Shown here: positions 25,844 through 35,950 of the stretch, one piece after another
How positions within the stretch are numbered: the first letter of the stretch is position 1
Layout: each line of letters opens with the position of its first letter
Assembly: GCF_009811655.1 (NCBI RefSeq)
Contig: NZ_BGJX01000002.1
Coordinates: 62,001-126,000 of the forward strand
Length of the DNA stretch: 64,000 nucleotides
Direction: 5' to 3'
From: Methylosinus sp. Ce-a6
GTDB lineage: Bacteria > Pseudomonadota > Alphaproteobacteria > Rhizobiales > Beijerinckiaceae
Made by a program: the position numbers and the translations under genes
The notes under the pieces: generated by a model
What the model was told of the DNA's origin: nothing
The model's database searches: none
Seen by the model: the letters and a program-made list of their open reading frames with translations, nothing else

Positions 25844-27589
25844 ATGAACACGGCTCAGGCTCGCGCGTTCGACCCGAGCGAATCTGCTCTCGTCGGAATC
25901 TACGAAATCTCGAAACTCTTGGCGTCTCCCAATCGTCTCGAGAAAACGCTCGCCGGCGTTTTGGCGCTCCTGTCGAGCTTTCTCGACATGCGCCACGGCC
26001 TCATCGCCCTGCTCGATGCGCATGGCGACCCAGAGGTGGTCGTCGGTTCGGGCTGGAGCGAGGTCAACGCCAAAAAATTCTTCGAGCATCTCCCCGAGCG
26101 CGCGGTCGGCCAGATCGTGGCGACGAAGATGCCGCTCGTCGTCGAGAATGTCGCCGCCTCGCCGCTCTTCGAGGGAACGGACCTCTCCGAATGGGGGCCG
26201 ACGGATGGGCGGCCCTTCTCGCTGATCGGCGTGCCGATCAAGGAGGCCGACGCCGTCGTCGGCACCTTGACGGTGGACCGCGTCTATAGCGACCGCTCCT
26301 CCGTGCGTTTCGATCGGGACGTCCGCTTCCTGACAATGATCGCCAATCTGGTGGGCCAGACCTTGCGGCTGCACAAGCTGATCGCGCGGGACCGCGAGAG
26401 GCTGATGCAGGAGAAGGCGCGGCTCGAGAAGGGCGACCGGCCGGCGCATATCGAGGCCCGGTTCGACGGGATCAAGGGCATTGTCGGCGAGAGCCCGGCG
26501 GTGCGCGCGGTCGTCGACAAAATCCGCATCGTCGCCAAGGCGAAGTCGACCGTGCTGCTGCGCGGCGAGTCGGGCACCGGCAAAGAATTGTTCGCCGCGG
26601 CGATCCACAATCTCTCGCCGCGCCAGAGCAAGCCTTTCGTCAAGCTGAACTGCGCCGCTCTGCCCGAGAGCGTGCTCGAATCCGAACTATTCGGCCATGA
26701 GCGCGGCGCCTTCACCGGCGCGGCGGCCTTGCGCAAGGGTCGTTTCGAGCTCGCCGACGGCGGCACGCTGTTCCTGGACGAGATCGGCGACATCACGCCG
26801 GCCTTCCAGGCCAAGCTCTTGCGCGTGCTGCAGGAGGGCGAGTTCGAGCGTGTCGGCGGCACGCGGACGATGAAGGTCGACGTGCGCTTCGTCTGCGCGA
26901 CCAACCGCAATCTGGAAGAAGCGGTTCAGAAAGGCGAGTTCCGCGCCGATCTCTATTATCGCATCAGCGTCGTGCCGATCTTCCTGCCGCCGCTGCGCGA
27001 GCGCAAAGGCGACCTCGCGCCGCTCGCCAATGAGTTTCTCCGCCGTTTCAACAATGAGCAGAACGTCAATCTGACGCTCTCCGAATCGGCGATGGAAGTG
27101 CTCAACGAATGCAGCTTCCCCGGCAACATCCGCGAGCTCGAGAATTGCGTCTATCGCACGGCGACGCTCGCCCGCGGCGACGCGATCGCCGATAGGGACT
27201 TTTCCTGCCGCAACGACGGCTGCCTGTCCTCCGTGCTGTGGAACGGCTCGCGCGAGTCGACGATCGGCGGCCTCCATGCGCCGAGCTTCACGCCGCTTCC
27301 GATCGTGTCAAAGCCGCAGCCGCCGGCGCCCCCTCCACGGCCCGCGGCTCCCGTTCGCCCTCCTGTCGAGGAGGCGGCTCCGGTCAGCGCGGCCGCGCCG
27401 GCCGCCTGTCCAGGCGCGGAAAACTGTACGGTCATTGAGAGCGACCACCGCTCGGATCGCGACAAGCTCATCGAAGCGATGGAACAGGCGGGATGGGTGA
27501 AGGCCAAAGCAGCCCGCCTTCTCGGCCTCACGCCTCGACAAATCGGCTATGCGCTGCAAAAATACGACATTCCGGTGAAGAAGTTCTGA
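25844..27589 (+). CDS. nifA: Nif-specific sigma-54 activator NifA
   Basis: 581 residues from the ATG at 25844 (GGAAG upstream); an in-frame ATG at 25820 is possible. An N-terminal GAF domain spans about 20-180. The AAA+ domain has Walker A GESGTGKE, the sigma-54-contacting GAFTGA loop and Walker B GGTLFLDEIGD. The interdomain cysteines follow C-X11-C-X19-C-X4-C exactly, the mark of oxygen-sensitive NifA. A Pro-rich linker precedes a Fis-type HTH (VKAKAARLLGLTPRQIGYAL). It activates the sigma-54 promoters of this island. No nifL is present. Confidence 0.96.
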   Translation: MNTAQARAFDPSESALVGIYEISKLLASPNRLEKTLAGVLALLSSFLDMRHGLIALLDAHGDPEVVVGSGWSEVNAKKFFEHLPERAVGQIVATKMPLVVENVAASPLFEGTDLSEWGPTDGRPFSLIGVPIKEADAVVGTLTVDRVYSDRSSVRFDRDVRFLTMIANLVGQTLRLHKLIARDRERLMQEKARLEKGDRPAHIEARFDGIKGIVGESPAVRAVVDKIRIVAKAKSTVLLRGESGTGKELFAAAIHNLSPRQSKPFVKLNCAALPESVLESELFGHERGAFTGAAALRKGRFELADGGTLFLDEIGDITPAFQAKLLRVLQEGEFERVGGTRTMKVDVRFVCATNRNLEEAVQKGEFRADLYYRISVVPIFLPPLRERKGDLAPLANEFLRRFNNEQNVNLTLSESAMEVLNECSFPGNIRELENCVYRTATLARGDAIADRDFSCRNDGCLSSVLWNGSRESTIGGLHAPSFTPLPIVSKPQPPAPPPRPAAPVRPPVEEAAPVSAAAPAACPGAENCTVIESDHRSDRDKLIEAMEQAGWVKAKAARLLGLTPRQIGYALQKYDIPVKKF

Positions 27590-27614
27590 TTCGAGGAAAG
27601 AAGACGGCTCGCCA

Positions 27615-28373
27615 ATGGCCGCGGAACCAGAAAGCCTGAGCGACGACCCGCTGGACTGGCGAGGGCGTCCCATCCGCTGCAGGGAGTGCTCCCATGTGGC
27701 GCTGAACCTCGAAGGCCTGTGCCGCAAGGGTTCAGCCTGCGTGCGCGACCGCCGGGCGAGACGCGTCGATCTCTTCTTCCGCGGGCATCCTCATCTGGCG
27801 GATTCCTATCTCGATCACGCCTATTTCGAAGTGCGCGCGCGCGCCGCACGATATGCTTCCGTGTTGCGGCTGCCGCCGCTGCTCGACGATCCCGAGCCCG
27901 AGGTGCGCGCCACCGCCGCCTCGCGCCTGCCGGCGTCGCGAGTCGCCCGGCTGGTCCACGATCCCGAGCCGCGCGTTCGGATCGTGGTCGCCAACAGGCT
28001 CGAAGGCGCCGCTCTGCTCGCCATGTATTCGGACCCGGATTATCTGGTCCGCATTCATGTCGTCCGCAGGCTTTCGCCCGATCTGCTCCCGATCGCCGTT
28101 CGCGACGAGGATCCCGAGGTGCGGCGCTGGGTGGCGCGACGCATCCCGGTGGAGAAACTGCATCTTCTCGTCAAGGATTCGGAGCCGCTGGTGCGCCTCG
28201 TCGTCGCCGAACGCCTGCCCGAAGATCGGCTCGACGCCATGAGCAAGGACGAAGATTTGCGCGTCCGCTTCACCGTCGCCGAGCGCTGCTCCCCGGCTCT
28301 GCTGCAATCTTTCCTCGAGGACGAGGACGAATTGGTGCGCGCCTGCGCCAAGGCGCGGCTGGAAGGCGCCTGA
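27615..28373 (+). CDS. 4Fe-4S leucine-rich repeat variant (LRV) protein, copy 2
   Basis: 252 residues, start 25 bases after the nifA stop with GAGGAAAGAAG upstream, so probably co-transcribed with nifA. The N-terminal Cys module (CRECSHVALNLEGLCRKGSAC) is followed by 24-residue LRV repeats such as YLVRIHVVRRLSPDLLPIAV. It is a clear paralog of the gene at 21142. With the TPR copy 2 it forms a second TPR/LRV set around nifA. Confidence 0.87.
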   Translation: MAAEPESLSDDPLDWRGRPIRCRECSHVALNLEGLCRKGSACVRDRRARRVDLFFRGHPHLADSYLDHAYFEVRARAARYASVLRLPPLLDDPEPEVRATAASRLPASRVARLVHDPEPRVRIVVANRLEGAALLAMYSDPDYLVRIHVVRRLSPDLLPIAVRDEDPEVRRWVARRIPVEKLHLLVKDSEPLVRLVVAERLPEDRLDAMSKDEDLRVRFTVAERCSPALLQSFLEDEDELVRACAKARLEGA

Positions 28374-28417
28374 CCAGCCGAGACGAGCGCGCCTTCCATC
28401 GACAGCCGGTCTGCTCG

Positions 28418-28459
28418 AAAAAAAAAGCAATCCAGAGCCTTGATCGGCCCCTGGATTGC
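28418..28459 (-). terminator. Terminator of the hemoglobin operon, built on a dispersed repeat
   Basis: On the minus strand, stem GCAATCCAG / CTGGATTGC (with inner pairs) is followed by nine T. The same stem sequence occurs in the repeat at 35863-35944. Confidence 0.85.
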
Positions 28460-28487
28460 GTGGTCGAAATCGAGATTGTCGGACCCG

Positions 28488-29078
28488 TCAGACGGGGCGG
28501 TTCTCGTTGCGGTTGCGCACCGGGCCCATCACTTCCAAGCCCTTCTCGAAGGTGATCTTCTCGAACTTCTGGTCGAAGGCGATGCCCGCATTGGCGACGG
28601 CGTCGATCTTGCCGGCGGTCGACAGCTTCTTCAGATCGTTCTTCTCGATATAGAACAGCTCGAGCAGCTCGTTGTAGACTGTCGATTCGTCGATCGGCAG
28701 CACGTAGTAATTGATGCCATCGAGCTCGACCTGATATTTGCTGAGCAGATCGATATTGTTGGCGAAGATGAAATATTTGCCCGTGGGGCTCAGGAGGTTC
28801 TTCAGCACTTCGTGGACGTTGCCCAGATGCTCGAAGGAGAGGACCCACTGCGCGAAGAAGTCGAAAGTCGGCTTGGCGGCCTCCGCAACCGCGATGACCT
28901 GATCGGAGCAGAGTTCCGGCGGCCGCGCCTCATCGGCGAACTGCTGGGCGAATTTCAAGGCGAGCTTGCCGCGGAAGCCGAAGCGCCCGGGCTTTTCGGT
29001 CGGGCCCTTGTGAACCGGGCTCAGCAGCCGCTTCTGCTCTTCCAAAGTCGCGAACGCCGTTTCAGTGATGCTTGTCAT
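28488..29078 (-). CDS. Unrecognised protein paired with the truncated hemoglobin
   Basis: 196 residues starting MTSITETAFATLEEQKRLLS. Mixed alpha/beta, soluble, no signal peptide. Notable segments are KPTFDFFAQWVLSFEHLGNV and KYFIFANNIDLLSKYQVELD. Its start lies inside the end of the hemoglobin gene (17-base overlap), so the two are translated from one message. I do not recognise the family; the context suggests a partner in oxygen or NO handling for nitrogenase. Confidence 0.75.
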   Translation of the reverse strand: MTSITETAFATLEEQKRLLSPVHKGPTEKPGRFGFRGKLALKFAQQFADEARPPELCSDQVIAVAEAAKPTFDFFAQWVLSFEHLGNVHEVLKNLLSPTGKYFIFANNIDLLSKYQVELDGINYYVLPIDESTVYNELLELFYIEKNDLKKLSTAGKIDAVANAGIAFDQKFEKITFEKGLEVMGPVRNRNENRPV

Positions 29079-29487
29079 GTTGATTGTCCGGATCGTTACG
29101 TAGCCAATCCGCCAGTTTGGCGAAGTTCTGCTTCAGGGTTTCACGCAGTCTCACATCATCGACCACCTCTTCGAGCGCGCCCGTCATGCAGGCCATCCAC
29201 GCGTCGCGCTCGGCCGGCCCGATCGCGAAACCCATATGACGCATGCGCAATCGCGGATGTCCCCGCTGTTCGGAATAGCTCTTCGGCCCGCCCAGCCATT
29301 CGGCGAGATAGAGCTTCAGAACCGCCTTTGTGGGACCGAGGTCGGCCGCATGCATCGCGCGAATTCCGCGCGCCTGCGGCAGCACGTCCATATTGCGGTA
29401 GAACGTCTCGACGAGACGATCGATCGCAACCTGGCCTCCGATGACGTCGAATGCGGTCTTTGTCGTTTGCACGGCGTCCATTGTCAT
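29062..29487 (-). CDS. Group II truncated hemoglobin (trHbO-like)
   Basis: 141 residues. The globin core has VIGGQVAIDRLVETFYRNMD and the group II signature YSEQRGHPRLRMRHMGFAIG, with His of RMRHMGF as a likely heme ligand and GPAERDAWMACM after it. It is likely to bind O2 or NO. ATG at 29487, or the second Met at 29481. A sigma-54-like element immediately upstream puts it with the nif regulon. Confidence 0.9.
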   Translation of the reverse strand: MTMDAVQTTKTAFDVIGGQVAIDRLVETFYRNMDVLPQARGIRAMHAADLGPTKAVLKLYLAEWLGGPKSYSEQRGHPRLRMRHMGFAIGPAERDAWMACMTGALEEVVDDVRLRETLKQNFAKLADWLRNDPDNQHDKHH

Positions 29488-29500
29488 GTCTCGCGAGCTA

Positions 29501-29515
29501 GCAATTCATATGCCG
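29501..29515 (-). promoter_or_regulatory. Candidate sigma-54 promoter of the truncated hemoglobin
   Basis: Minus strand reads CGGCATA-TGAA-TTGC, correct spacing and two to three mismatches. The expected start is near 29489, leaving almost no leader before the ATG at 29487. No exact TGT-N10-ACA was found upstream. Confidence 0.55.
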
Positions 29516-29685
29516 AGGCATTCGCCCATAGGCTCCTTCTGCGACGCGCGCCATAGGACCGCGGCGAAGCCGCGCGGGCGAGAGGGTCGCCCCGATTTCG
29601 CCGCCGAACGCGCATAAAGAGGCAGGGCAAGGCGCAATATTATGCATTCCAGCTTTCGGCGCCCGAATTTCGGCGCCGTGCGCCC

Positions 29686-29714
29686 TTGACATCGCCGGGG
29701 GCGGCTCCCTATCT
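29686..29714 (+). promoter_or_regulatory. Housekeeping promoter of groESL
   Basis: TTGACA, a 17-base spacer, then CTATCT. The predicted start (about 29721) lies just before the CIRCE element. Confidence 0.75.
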
Positions 29715-29727
29715 CACCGACAGCTCG

Positions 29728-29754
29728 TTGGCACTCGCCCGCGGCGAGTGCCAA
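29728..29754. promoter_or_regulatory. CIRCE operator of groESL
   Basis: TTGGCACTC-N9-GAGTGCCAA, a perfect inverted repeat one symmetrical base pair away from the CIRCE consensus (TTAGCACTC-N9-GAGTGCTAA). HrcA binding here would repress groESL. Confidence 0.92.
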
Positions 29755-29816
29755 CGAGCATTTTACGCAATCTTTCGCCCGCGCGCTCCGGCCGGGCTGT
29801 AACGAAGGAAGACGAT

Positions 29817-30104
29817 ATGGCGTTCCGTCCCCTCCACGACCGGGTCGTGGTCAAGCGCCTCGAGAGCGAGGACAAGACCAAAGGCGGCATCATCATTCCG
29901 GACACCGCGAAGGAGAAGCCCGCCGAAGGCAAGGTCATCGCCGTCGGCCCCGGAACCCGCGACGAAACCGGCAAGCTCGTCGCCCTCGACGTGAAGGAAG
30001 GCGACCGCGTGCTGTTCGGCAAATGGTCCGGCACCGAGGTCAAGATCGACGGGGAAGATCTCCTCATCATGAAGGAAAGCGACATTCTGGGCGTCGTGGT
30101 CTGA
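29817..30104 (+). CDS. groES: Co-chaperonin GroES
   Basis: 95 residues from the ATG at 29817 ([20 protein letters not shown]), with GAAGGAAGA upstream. The mobile loop is [18 protein letters not shown], and the C-terminus is ESDILGVVV. It caps GroEL. First gene of groESL under CIRCE control. GroEL/ES is also needed for NifH/NifDK folding in related nitrogen fixers, which may explain its closeness to the nif island. Confidence 0.98.
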   Translation: MAFRPLHDRVVVKRLESEDKTKGGIIIPDTAKEKPAEGKVIAVGPGTRDETGKLVALDVKEGDRVLFGKWSGTEVKIDGEDLLIMKESDILGVVV

Positions 30105-30148
30105 CGCGCCCCGCCTTTCCCGACATTTTCCTATTCCAACGGAGCTGA

Positions 30149-31792
<1,644 letters not shown>

Positions 31793-31814
31793 TCGCCGTT
31801 CCAGAAAGACGAAG

Positions 31815-31843
31815 AAGGCCCCGGAGCGATCCGGGGCCTTTTT
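31815..31843 (+). terminator. Rho-independent terminator of groESL
   Basis: Perfect 11-bp stem AAGGCCCCGGA / TCCGGGGCCTT with a GCGA tetraloop and a T-run, 23 bases after groEL. Confidence 0.92.
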
Positions 31844-31975
31844 CATATCCGCCGCCGCGCCGGGCGCGAGCCGCGACGATTGCGCCGTTGCAGGATCGAG
31901 CGTCCTCGTCTAGCATGATCGCGTTACGCCCCTCGACGGGCGAAACCGGGATTCGAGAAAACGAGGGGGAGCGGA

Positions 31976-32113
31976 ATGGCCGATCATCACGAGACTTCGA
32001 CGGACCTCGCGGAACATCTCGCCACCTATCGCGGCTTTCTGACGCTGCTGAAGGTGGGAACCGCCGCCTCCGTCGTCAGCCTGCTGCTGATGTATTTCCT
32101 CCTCGCACGCTGA
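31976..32113 (+). CDS. aa3-type cytochrome c oxidase subunit IV, 45 residues
   Basis: Very short gene: MADHHETSTDLAEHLATYRG, then FLTLLKVGTA and a single membrane helix (SVVSLLLMYFLLAR). The 'EH..TY.GFL.L.K' pattern fits the bacterial aa3 oxidase subunit IV family, a one-helix subunit of the respiratory oxidase. The ribosome-binding site is GGGGGAGCGGA. The same neighbour relation, directly upstream of the transhydrogenase genes, is common in alphaproteobacteria. Confidence 0.88.
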   Translation: MADHHETSTDLAEHLATYRGFLTLLKVGTAASVVSLLLMYFLLAR

Positions 32114-32204
32114 CCGACCGGTTTTCCGACAGTTTTTGACCGAATGCGAACCGCGCGGCCATCCGGCCGCGGGGAACCGAATCTCCGCGCAATGGAGTTT
32201 CGTC

Positions 32205-33335
32205 ATGCGCATTGCTGTTCAATCCGAGACTGACAAGAATGAGACGCGCGTCGCCGCGACGCCGGAAACCGTAAAAAAATACAGGGGTCTCTGCGCAGAG
32301 GTCGTCATCCAGTCGGGGGCCGGGGCGAAATCCGGCTTTGCCGACGCCGAATATGCCGCGGCCGGCGCGACCGTCGCGCAGAGCGCCGCTGCGGCCGCCG
32401 ATAACGCCGCGATCGTGCTGCGGGTACGCCGACCGGCGCCGGGCGAGCTTGCGGGCGTTGCGCGCGGCGCGGCGGTCCTCGCCATCGCCGACCCCTTCGG
32501 CCATGAGAAGGAGCTCGCCGCCCTCGCGCAGACCGGCGCGACGCTCTTCGCCATGGAGCTCATGCCGCGCATCACACGCGCGCAGGTGATGGACGTTCTG
32601 TCCTCCCAGGCGAATATCGCAGGCTATCGCGCGGTCATAGACGCTGCGGCCGAATATGGCCGCGCCATTCCGATGATGATGACGGCGGCGGGCACGGTTC
32701 CCGCCGCCAGAATTTTTGTGATGGGCGTCGGCGTCGCCGGCCTGCAGGCGATCGCCACCGCGCGGCGCCTCGGCGGCATCGTCTCGGCGACCGACGTCAG
32801 GCCTGCGACGAAAGAACAAGTGGAATCGCTCGGCGCGAAATTCATCGCCGTCGAGAACGACGAATTCCGCCAGGCCGAGACCGCAGGCGGCTACGCCAAG
32901 GAAATGTCGCCGGAATACAGGGAAGCCCAAGCCGAGCTCGTCGCCGCGCATATCGCCAAGCAGGATATCGTCGTCACGACGGCGCTGATCCCCGGCCGCC
33001 CGGCGCCGAGGCTCGTCTCGGCGGCGGCGGCGCGCTCCATGCGCGCGGGCTCCGTCATCGTCGATCTCGCCGCCGAGCGCGGCGGCAATTGCGAGCTGAC
33101 GAAGGCGGGCGAAACCATCGTCGACAATGGCGTGAAAATCATCGGCGCGGTCAATCTCGCCGGCCGCCTGCCGGCCACCGCCTCGAGCCTCTACGCAAAA
33201 AATCTCTACGCCTTCGTCGAGACGCTGATCTCGAAGGACACGAAGACTCTGGCCATCGATTGGGACGACGAATTGGTGAAGGCGACGGCCCTCACCCGCG
33301 ACGGCGCCGTCATCGATTCGCGATTTGCGGCTTGA
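32205..33335 (+). CDS. pntAA: NAD(P) transhydrogenase subunit alpha, part 1
   Basis: 376 residues from the ATG at 32205 (GGAG 8 bases upstream). Soluble NAD(H)-binding domain I: starts MRIAVQSETDKNETRVAATP, with the nucleotide fold VMGVGVAGLQAIATARRLGG. It works with PntAB and PntB to reduce NADP with NADH using the proton gradient, supplying NADPH. The gene is split from the membrane part, as usual in alphaproteobacteria. Confidence 0.95.
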   Translation: MRIAVQSETDKNETRVAATPETVKKYRGLCAEVVIQSGAGAKSGFADAEYAAAGATVAQSAAAAADNAAIVLRVRRPAPGELAGVARGAAVLAIADPFGHEKELAALAQTGATLFAMELMPRITRAQVMDVLSSQANIAGYRAVIDAAAEYGRAIPMMMTAAGTVPAARIFVMGVGVAGLQAIATARRLGGIVSATDVRPATKEQVESLGAKFIAVENDEFRQAETAGGYAKEMSPEYREAQAELVAAHIAKQDIVVTTALIPGRPAPRLVSAAAARSMRAGSVIVDLAAERGGNCELTKAGETIVDNGVKIIGAVNLAGRLPATASSLYAKNLYAFVETLISKDTKTLAIDWDDELVKATALTRDGAVIDSRFAA

Positions 33336-33380
33336 TCGCGACGGCCCCGAGGGTCGCGCGCGAAGAAAGGGCGTTGTGAC

Positions 33381-33830
33381 ATGGCAACCGACACGACACA
33401 GCAATTGCTCGAAGCGGCGCGTCGCGCAGCCGAGGCGACACGCCAGCTCGCCGATCAGGCGCAATCTTATTCCGATCAGCTCGCCCAGGTGGCGGCGGCG
33501 GCCTCCTCGCACGGTCTGGCCGGCGGCGTCGACCCCGTCGTGTTCCGCCTCGCGATCTTCGCGCTGGCGGTTTTCGTCGGCTATTACGTCGTCTGGTCGG
33601 TGACGCCGGCGCTGCACACGCCGCTGATGTCCGTCACCAACGCGATCTCCTCGGTCATCGTCGTCGGCGCGCTGCTCTCGGTCGGCGTCGACACGGCGGC
33701 GGACGCCTCCGGCGGCTCCTCGGTCGCCTGTTGGCTCGGCTTCATCGCGCTCGCGCTGGTGAGCGTCAACATATTCGGCGGCTTCCTCGTCACCGAGCGA
33801 ATGCTGGCGATGTACAAGAAGAAGGGCTGA
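33381..33830 (+). CDS. pntAB: NAD(P) transhydrogenase subunit alpha, part 2 (membrane)
   Basis: 149 residues: an N-terminal Ala/Gln-rich coiled helix (about 1-45), then three to four membrane helices, including [20 protein letters not shown] and [20 protein letters not shown], and a basic C-terminus YKKKG. It forms part of the proton channel of transhydrogenase. It follows pntAA by 45 bases and precedes pntB by 4. Confidence 0.94.
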   Translation: MATDTTQQLLEAARRAAEATRQLADQAQSYSDQLAQVAAAASSHGLAGGVDPVVFRLAIFALAVFVGYYVVWSVTPALHTPLMSVTNAISSVIVVGALLSVGVDTAADASGGSSVACWLGFIALALVSVNIFGGFLVTERMLAMYKKKG

Positions 33831-33834
33831 CGGC

Positions 33835-35232
33835 ATGAGCGCCAATCTCGCGGTCCTTCTCTATCTCGCCGCCGGCATATTGTTCATCCTCGCGCTGCGC
33901 GGCCTCTCCTCGCCCGCGACCTCGCGGCAGGGCAATCTCTACGGCATGATCGGCATGGGCGTCGCCGTCGGCACGACCTTGCTGCTGCGCCTGCCGAGCC
34001 TCGGCGCGCTGATCCTCATATTGATCGGCGCGGGCGCCGGCGGCGGCGTCGGCGCCTATGTGGCGAAGCATGTCGAAATGACGAAGATGCCGCAGCTCGT
34101 GGCCTTCTTCCATTCGCTCGTCGGCCTCGCCGCCGTGCTCGTCGCCGGCAGCGCCTTTTTCGCGCCGCAGGCCTTCGGCATCGGCGCTCCGGGCCACATA
34201 GAGGGCGGCAGCCTGTTCGAAATGTCGCTCGGCGCGGCGATCGGCGCGATCACCTTCACCGGCTCGGTCATCGCCTTTTTGAAGCTCGACGAACGCATGA
34301 CCGGCAAGCCGATCCTGCTGCCCGAGCGTCACACGATCAATATTCTGCTCGGCGTCGCGCTCATCGGCTTCATCGTGCTCTTCGCCACGACGGAGAGCGG
34401 CTTCTGGCTCCTCCTCATCATCCTCGTCTCGCTCGCGCTCGGCGTGACGCTCATCATCCCCATCGGCGGCGCGGACATGCCGGTCGTCGTCTCCATGCTC
34501 AACTCCTATTCGGGATGGGCGGCGGCGGGCATAGGCTTCACGCTCGGCAATCTCGCGCTCATCATCACCGGCGCGCTGGTCGGCTCCTCCGGCGCCATCC
34601 TCTCCTACATCATGTGCAAGGGCATGAACCGCTCCTTCGTCTCCGTCATTCTCGGCGGCTTCGGCGGCGAGACGGCGGCGGCGGCCGGCGCGGTGGAGAA
34701 GCGCCCGGTCAAGCAGGGCTCGGCGGAGGACGCCGCCTATATCATGCAAAACGCCGGCAAGGTCATCGTCGTGCCGGGTTACGGCATGGCGGTGGCGCAG
34801 GCGCAGCACGCGCTGCGCGAGATGGCCGATCTTTTGAAAAAGGAAGGCGTCGAGGTCAAATACGCCATTCATCCGGTCGCCGGCCGCATGCCGGGACATA
34901 TGAATGTGCTGCTCGCCGAGGCCAATGTTCCCTATGACGAAGTCTTCGAGCTCGAGGACATAAATTCGGAATTCGGCCAGGCCGACGTCGCCTTCGTCAT
35001 CGGCGCGAACGACGTGACCAATCCCGCCGCCAAGACCGATCCGCAATCGCCGATCTATGGAATGCCGATCCTCGATGTCGAAAGAGCGAAGACGGTGCTG
35101 TTCTTGAAGCGCGGCATGGGCTCCGGCTACGCCGGGGTCGAGAACGAGCTGTTCTTCCGCCCCAATACGATGATGCTGTTCGGCGACGCGAAGAAGACCG
35201 TGGAATCGATCGTCAAATCGCTGGCCCACTGA
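33835..35232 (+). CDS. pntB: NAD(P) transhydrogenase subunit beta
   Basis: 465 residues. About eight or nine membrane helices fill the first 280 residues. The C-terminal NADP-binding domain III starts near 290, with VIVVPGYGMAVAQAQHALRE, HPVAGRMPGHMNVLLAEANV and GANDVTNPAAKTD. It completes the proton-translocating transhydrogenase. NADPH supply for biosynthesis and methanotrophy is a plausible role. Confidence 0.96.
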   Translation: MSANLAVLLYLAAGILFILALRGLSSPATSRQGNLYGMIGMGVAVGTTLLLRLPSLGALILILIGAGAGGGVGAYVAKHVEMTKMPQLVAFFHSLVGLAAVLVAGSAFFAPQAFGIGAPGHIEGGSLFEMSLGAAIGAITFTGSVIAFLKLDERMTGKPILLPERHTINILLGVALIGFIVLFATTESGFWLLLIILVSLALGVTLIIPIGGADMPVVVSMLNSYSGWAAAGIGFTLGNLALIITGALVGSSGAILSYIMCKGMNRSFVSVILGGFGGETAAAAGAVEKRPVKQGSAEDAAYIMQNAGKVIVVPGYGMAVAQAQHALREMADLLKKEGVEVKYAIHPVAGRMPGHMNVLLAEANVPYDEVFELEDINSEFGQADVAFVIGANDVTNPAAKTDPQSPIYGMPILDVERAKTVLFLKRGMGSGYAGVENELFFRPNTMMLFGDAKKTVESIVKSLAH

Positions 35233-35290
35233 CGCGGAAGCCCCCTCCCCGGCCCTCCCCCGCCGCGGGAGAGGGCGAGGCGGGGGCGCT

Positions 35291-35839
35291 CTACAGCTTC
35301 GAGAGGAATCCCGCAAAGCGCAGCGAGCCCTCGGGCCAAGGCCCATGGCCGCTCTCGGCGTTGACATGCCCCGCCGCGCCGGCGTCGACCAATTCCGCGC
35401 CTATTTCCTCGGCCAATCCGCGCGAGAAGTCGGCGTCCGCATGAGGATCGTCCGAGCTCGCGACGAGAATGGCGGGAAAACGCAGCCGCGCGCGCGGAAT
35501 GGGAAGAAAGGCGCGATCGATCGCGGTGAGCGCTTCGATCGCCCGCTCCGACGGCGGCGTGACGAGAAAGGCGGCGGCGATCTTGTCGCTTCCGCGCGCT
35601 GCGACATGCAGCGCGGCGATCCCGCCGAGCGAATGCGTGACCAGCACGACAGGACGCGTCGCGCCGGCGATCTCCCGCTCGATGGTTTCGATCCATTCGG
35701 CAAAACGCGGGGCGTCGAAATCCGCCTGCGCCACGCAGCGCGCGGTGGAGAGCTTCTTCGCCCAGCGCGTCTGCCAATGCTCGAGGCCGGAGCCGCCGAG
35801 CCCCGGCAGGATCAGAATATCCGCATCCGCCGCGCGCAT
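35291..35839 (-). CDS. RBBP9/YdeN-family alpha/beta hydrolase
   Basis: 182 residues from the ATG at 35839. The fold begins ILILPGLGGSGLEHWQTRW. The nucleophile elbow is VTHSLGGIAAL (Ser near 79). The catalytic Asp is likely in VASSDDPHAD and the His in AAGHVNAESGHGPWPEG, a loop diagnostic of this family. Small serine hydrolase of unknown substrate. It is convergent with pntB, with a GC-rich repeat fragment in the 58-base gap. Confidence 0.88.
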   Translation of the reverse strand: MRAADADILILPGLGGSGLEHWQTRWAKKLSTARCVAQADFDAPRFAEWIETIEREIAGATRPVVLVTHSLGGIAALHVAARGSDKIAAAFLVTPPSERAIEALTAIDRAFLPIPRARLRFPAILVASSDDPHADADFSRGLAEEIGAELVDAGAAGHVNAESGHGPWPEGSLRFAGFLSKL

Positions 35840-35862
35840 CTTCGTCGCTCCTGTTCGATCAT

Positions 35863-35944
35863 CGTCATTGCGAGCGAAGCGAAGCAATCCAGAGCCGTGA
35901 GGCGGCCCCTGGATCGCGTCGTCGCTTCGCTCCTCGCGATGACG
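35863..35944. repeat. Long imperfect palindrome, dispersed intergenic repeat
   Basis: Outer arms CGTCATTGCGAGCGAAGCGA / CGCTTCGCTCCTCGCGATGACG, with inner arms GCAATCCAGAGCC / GGCCCCTGGATCGC. The inner arms match the hairpin at 28427-28459. It lies between lysS and the hydrolase gene and can form a long hairpin. Confidence 0.85.
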
Positions 35945-35950
35945 GTCGGC

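Noticed and set aside
35233..35290. GC-rich stretch after pntB as a terminator
   Set aside because: It has CCCTCCCC/GGGAGAGG-type arms but no T-run; it looks like a fragment of the repeat seen at 47458-47579.
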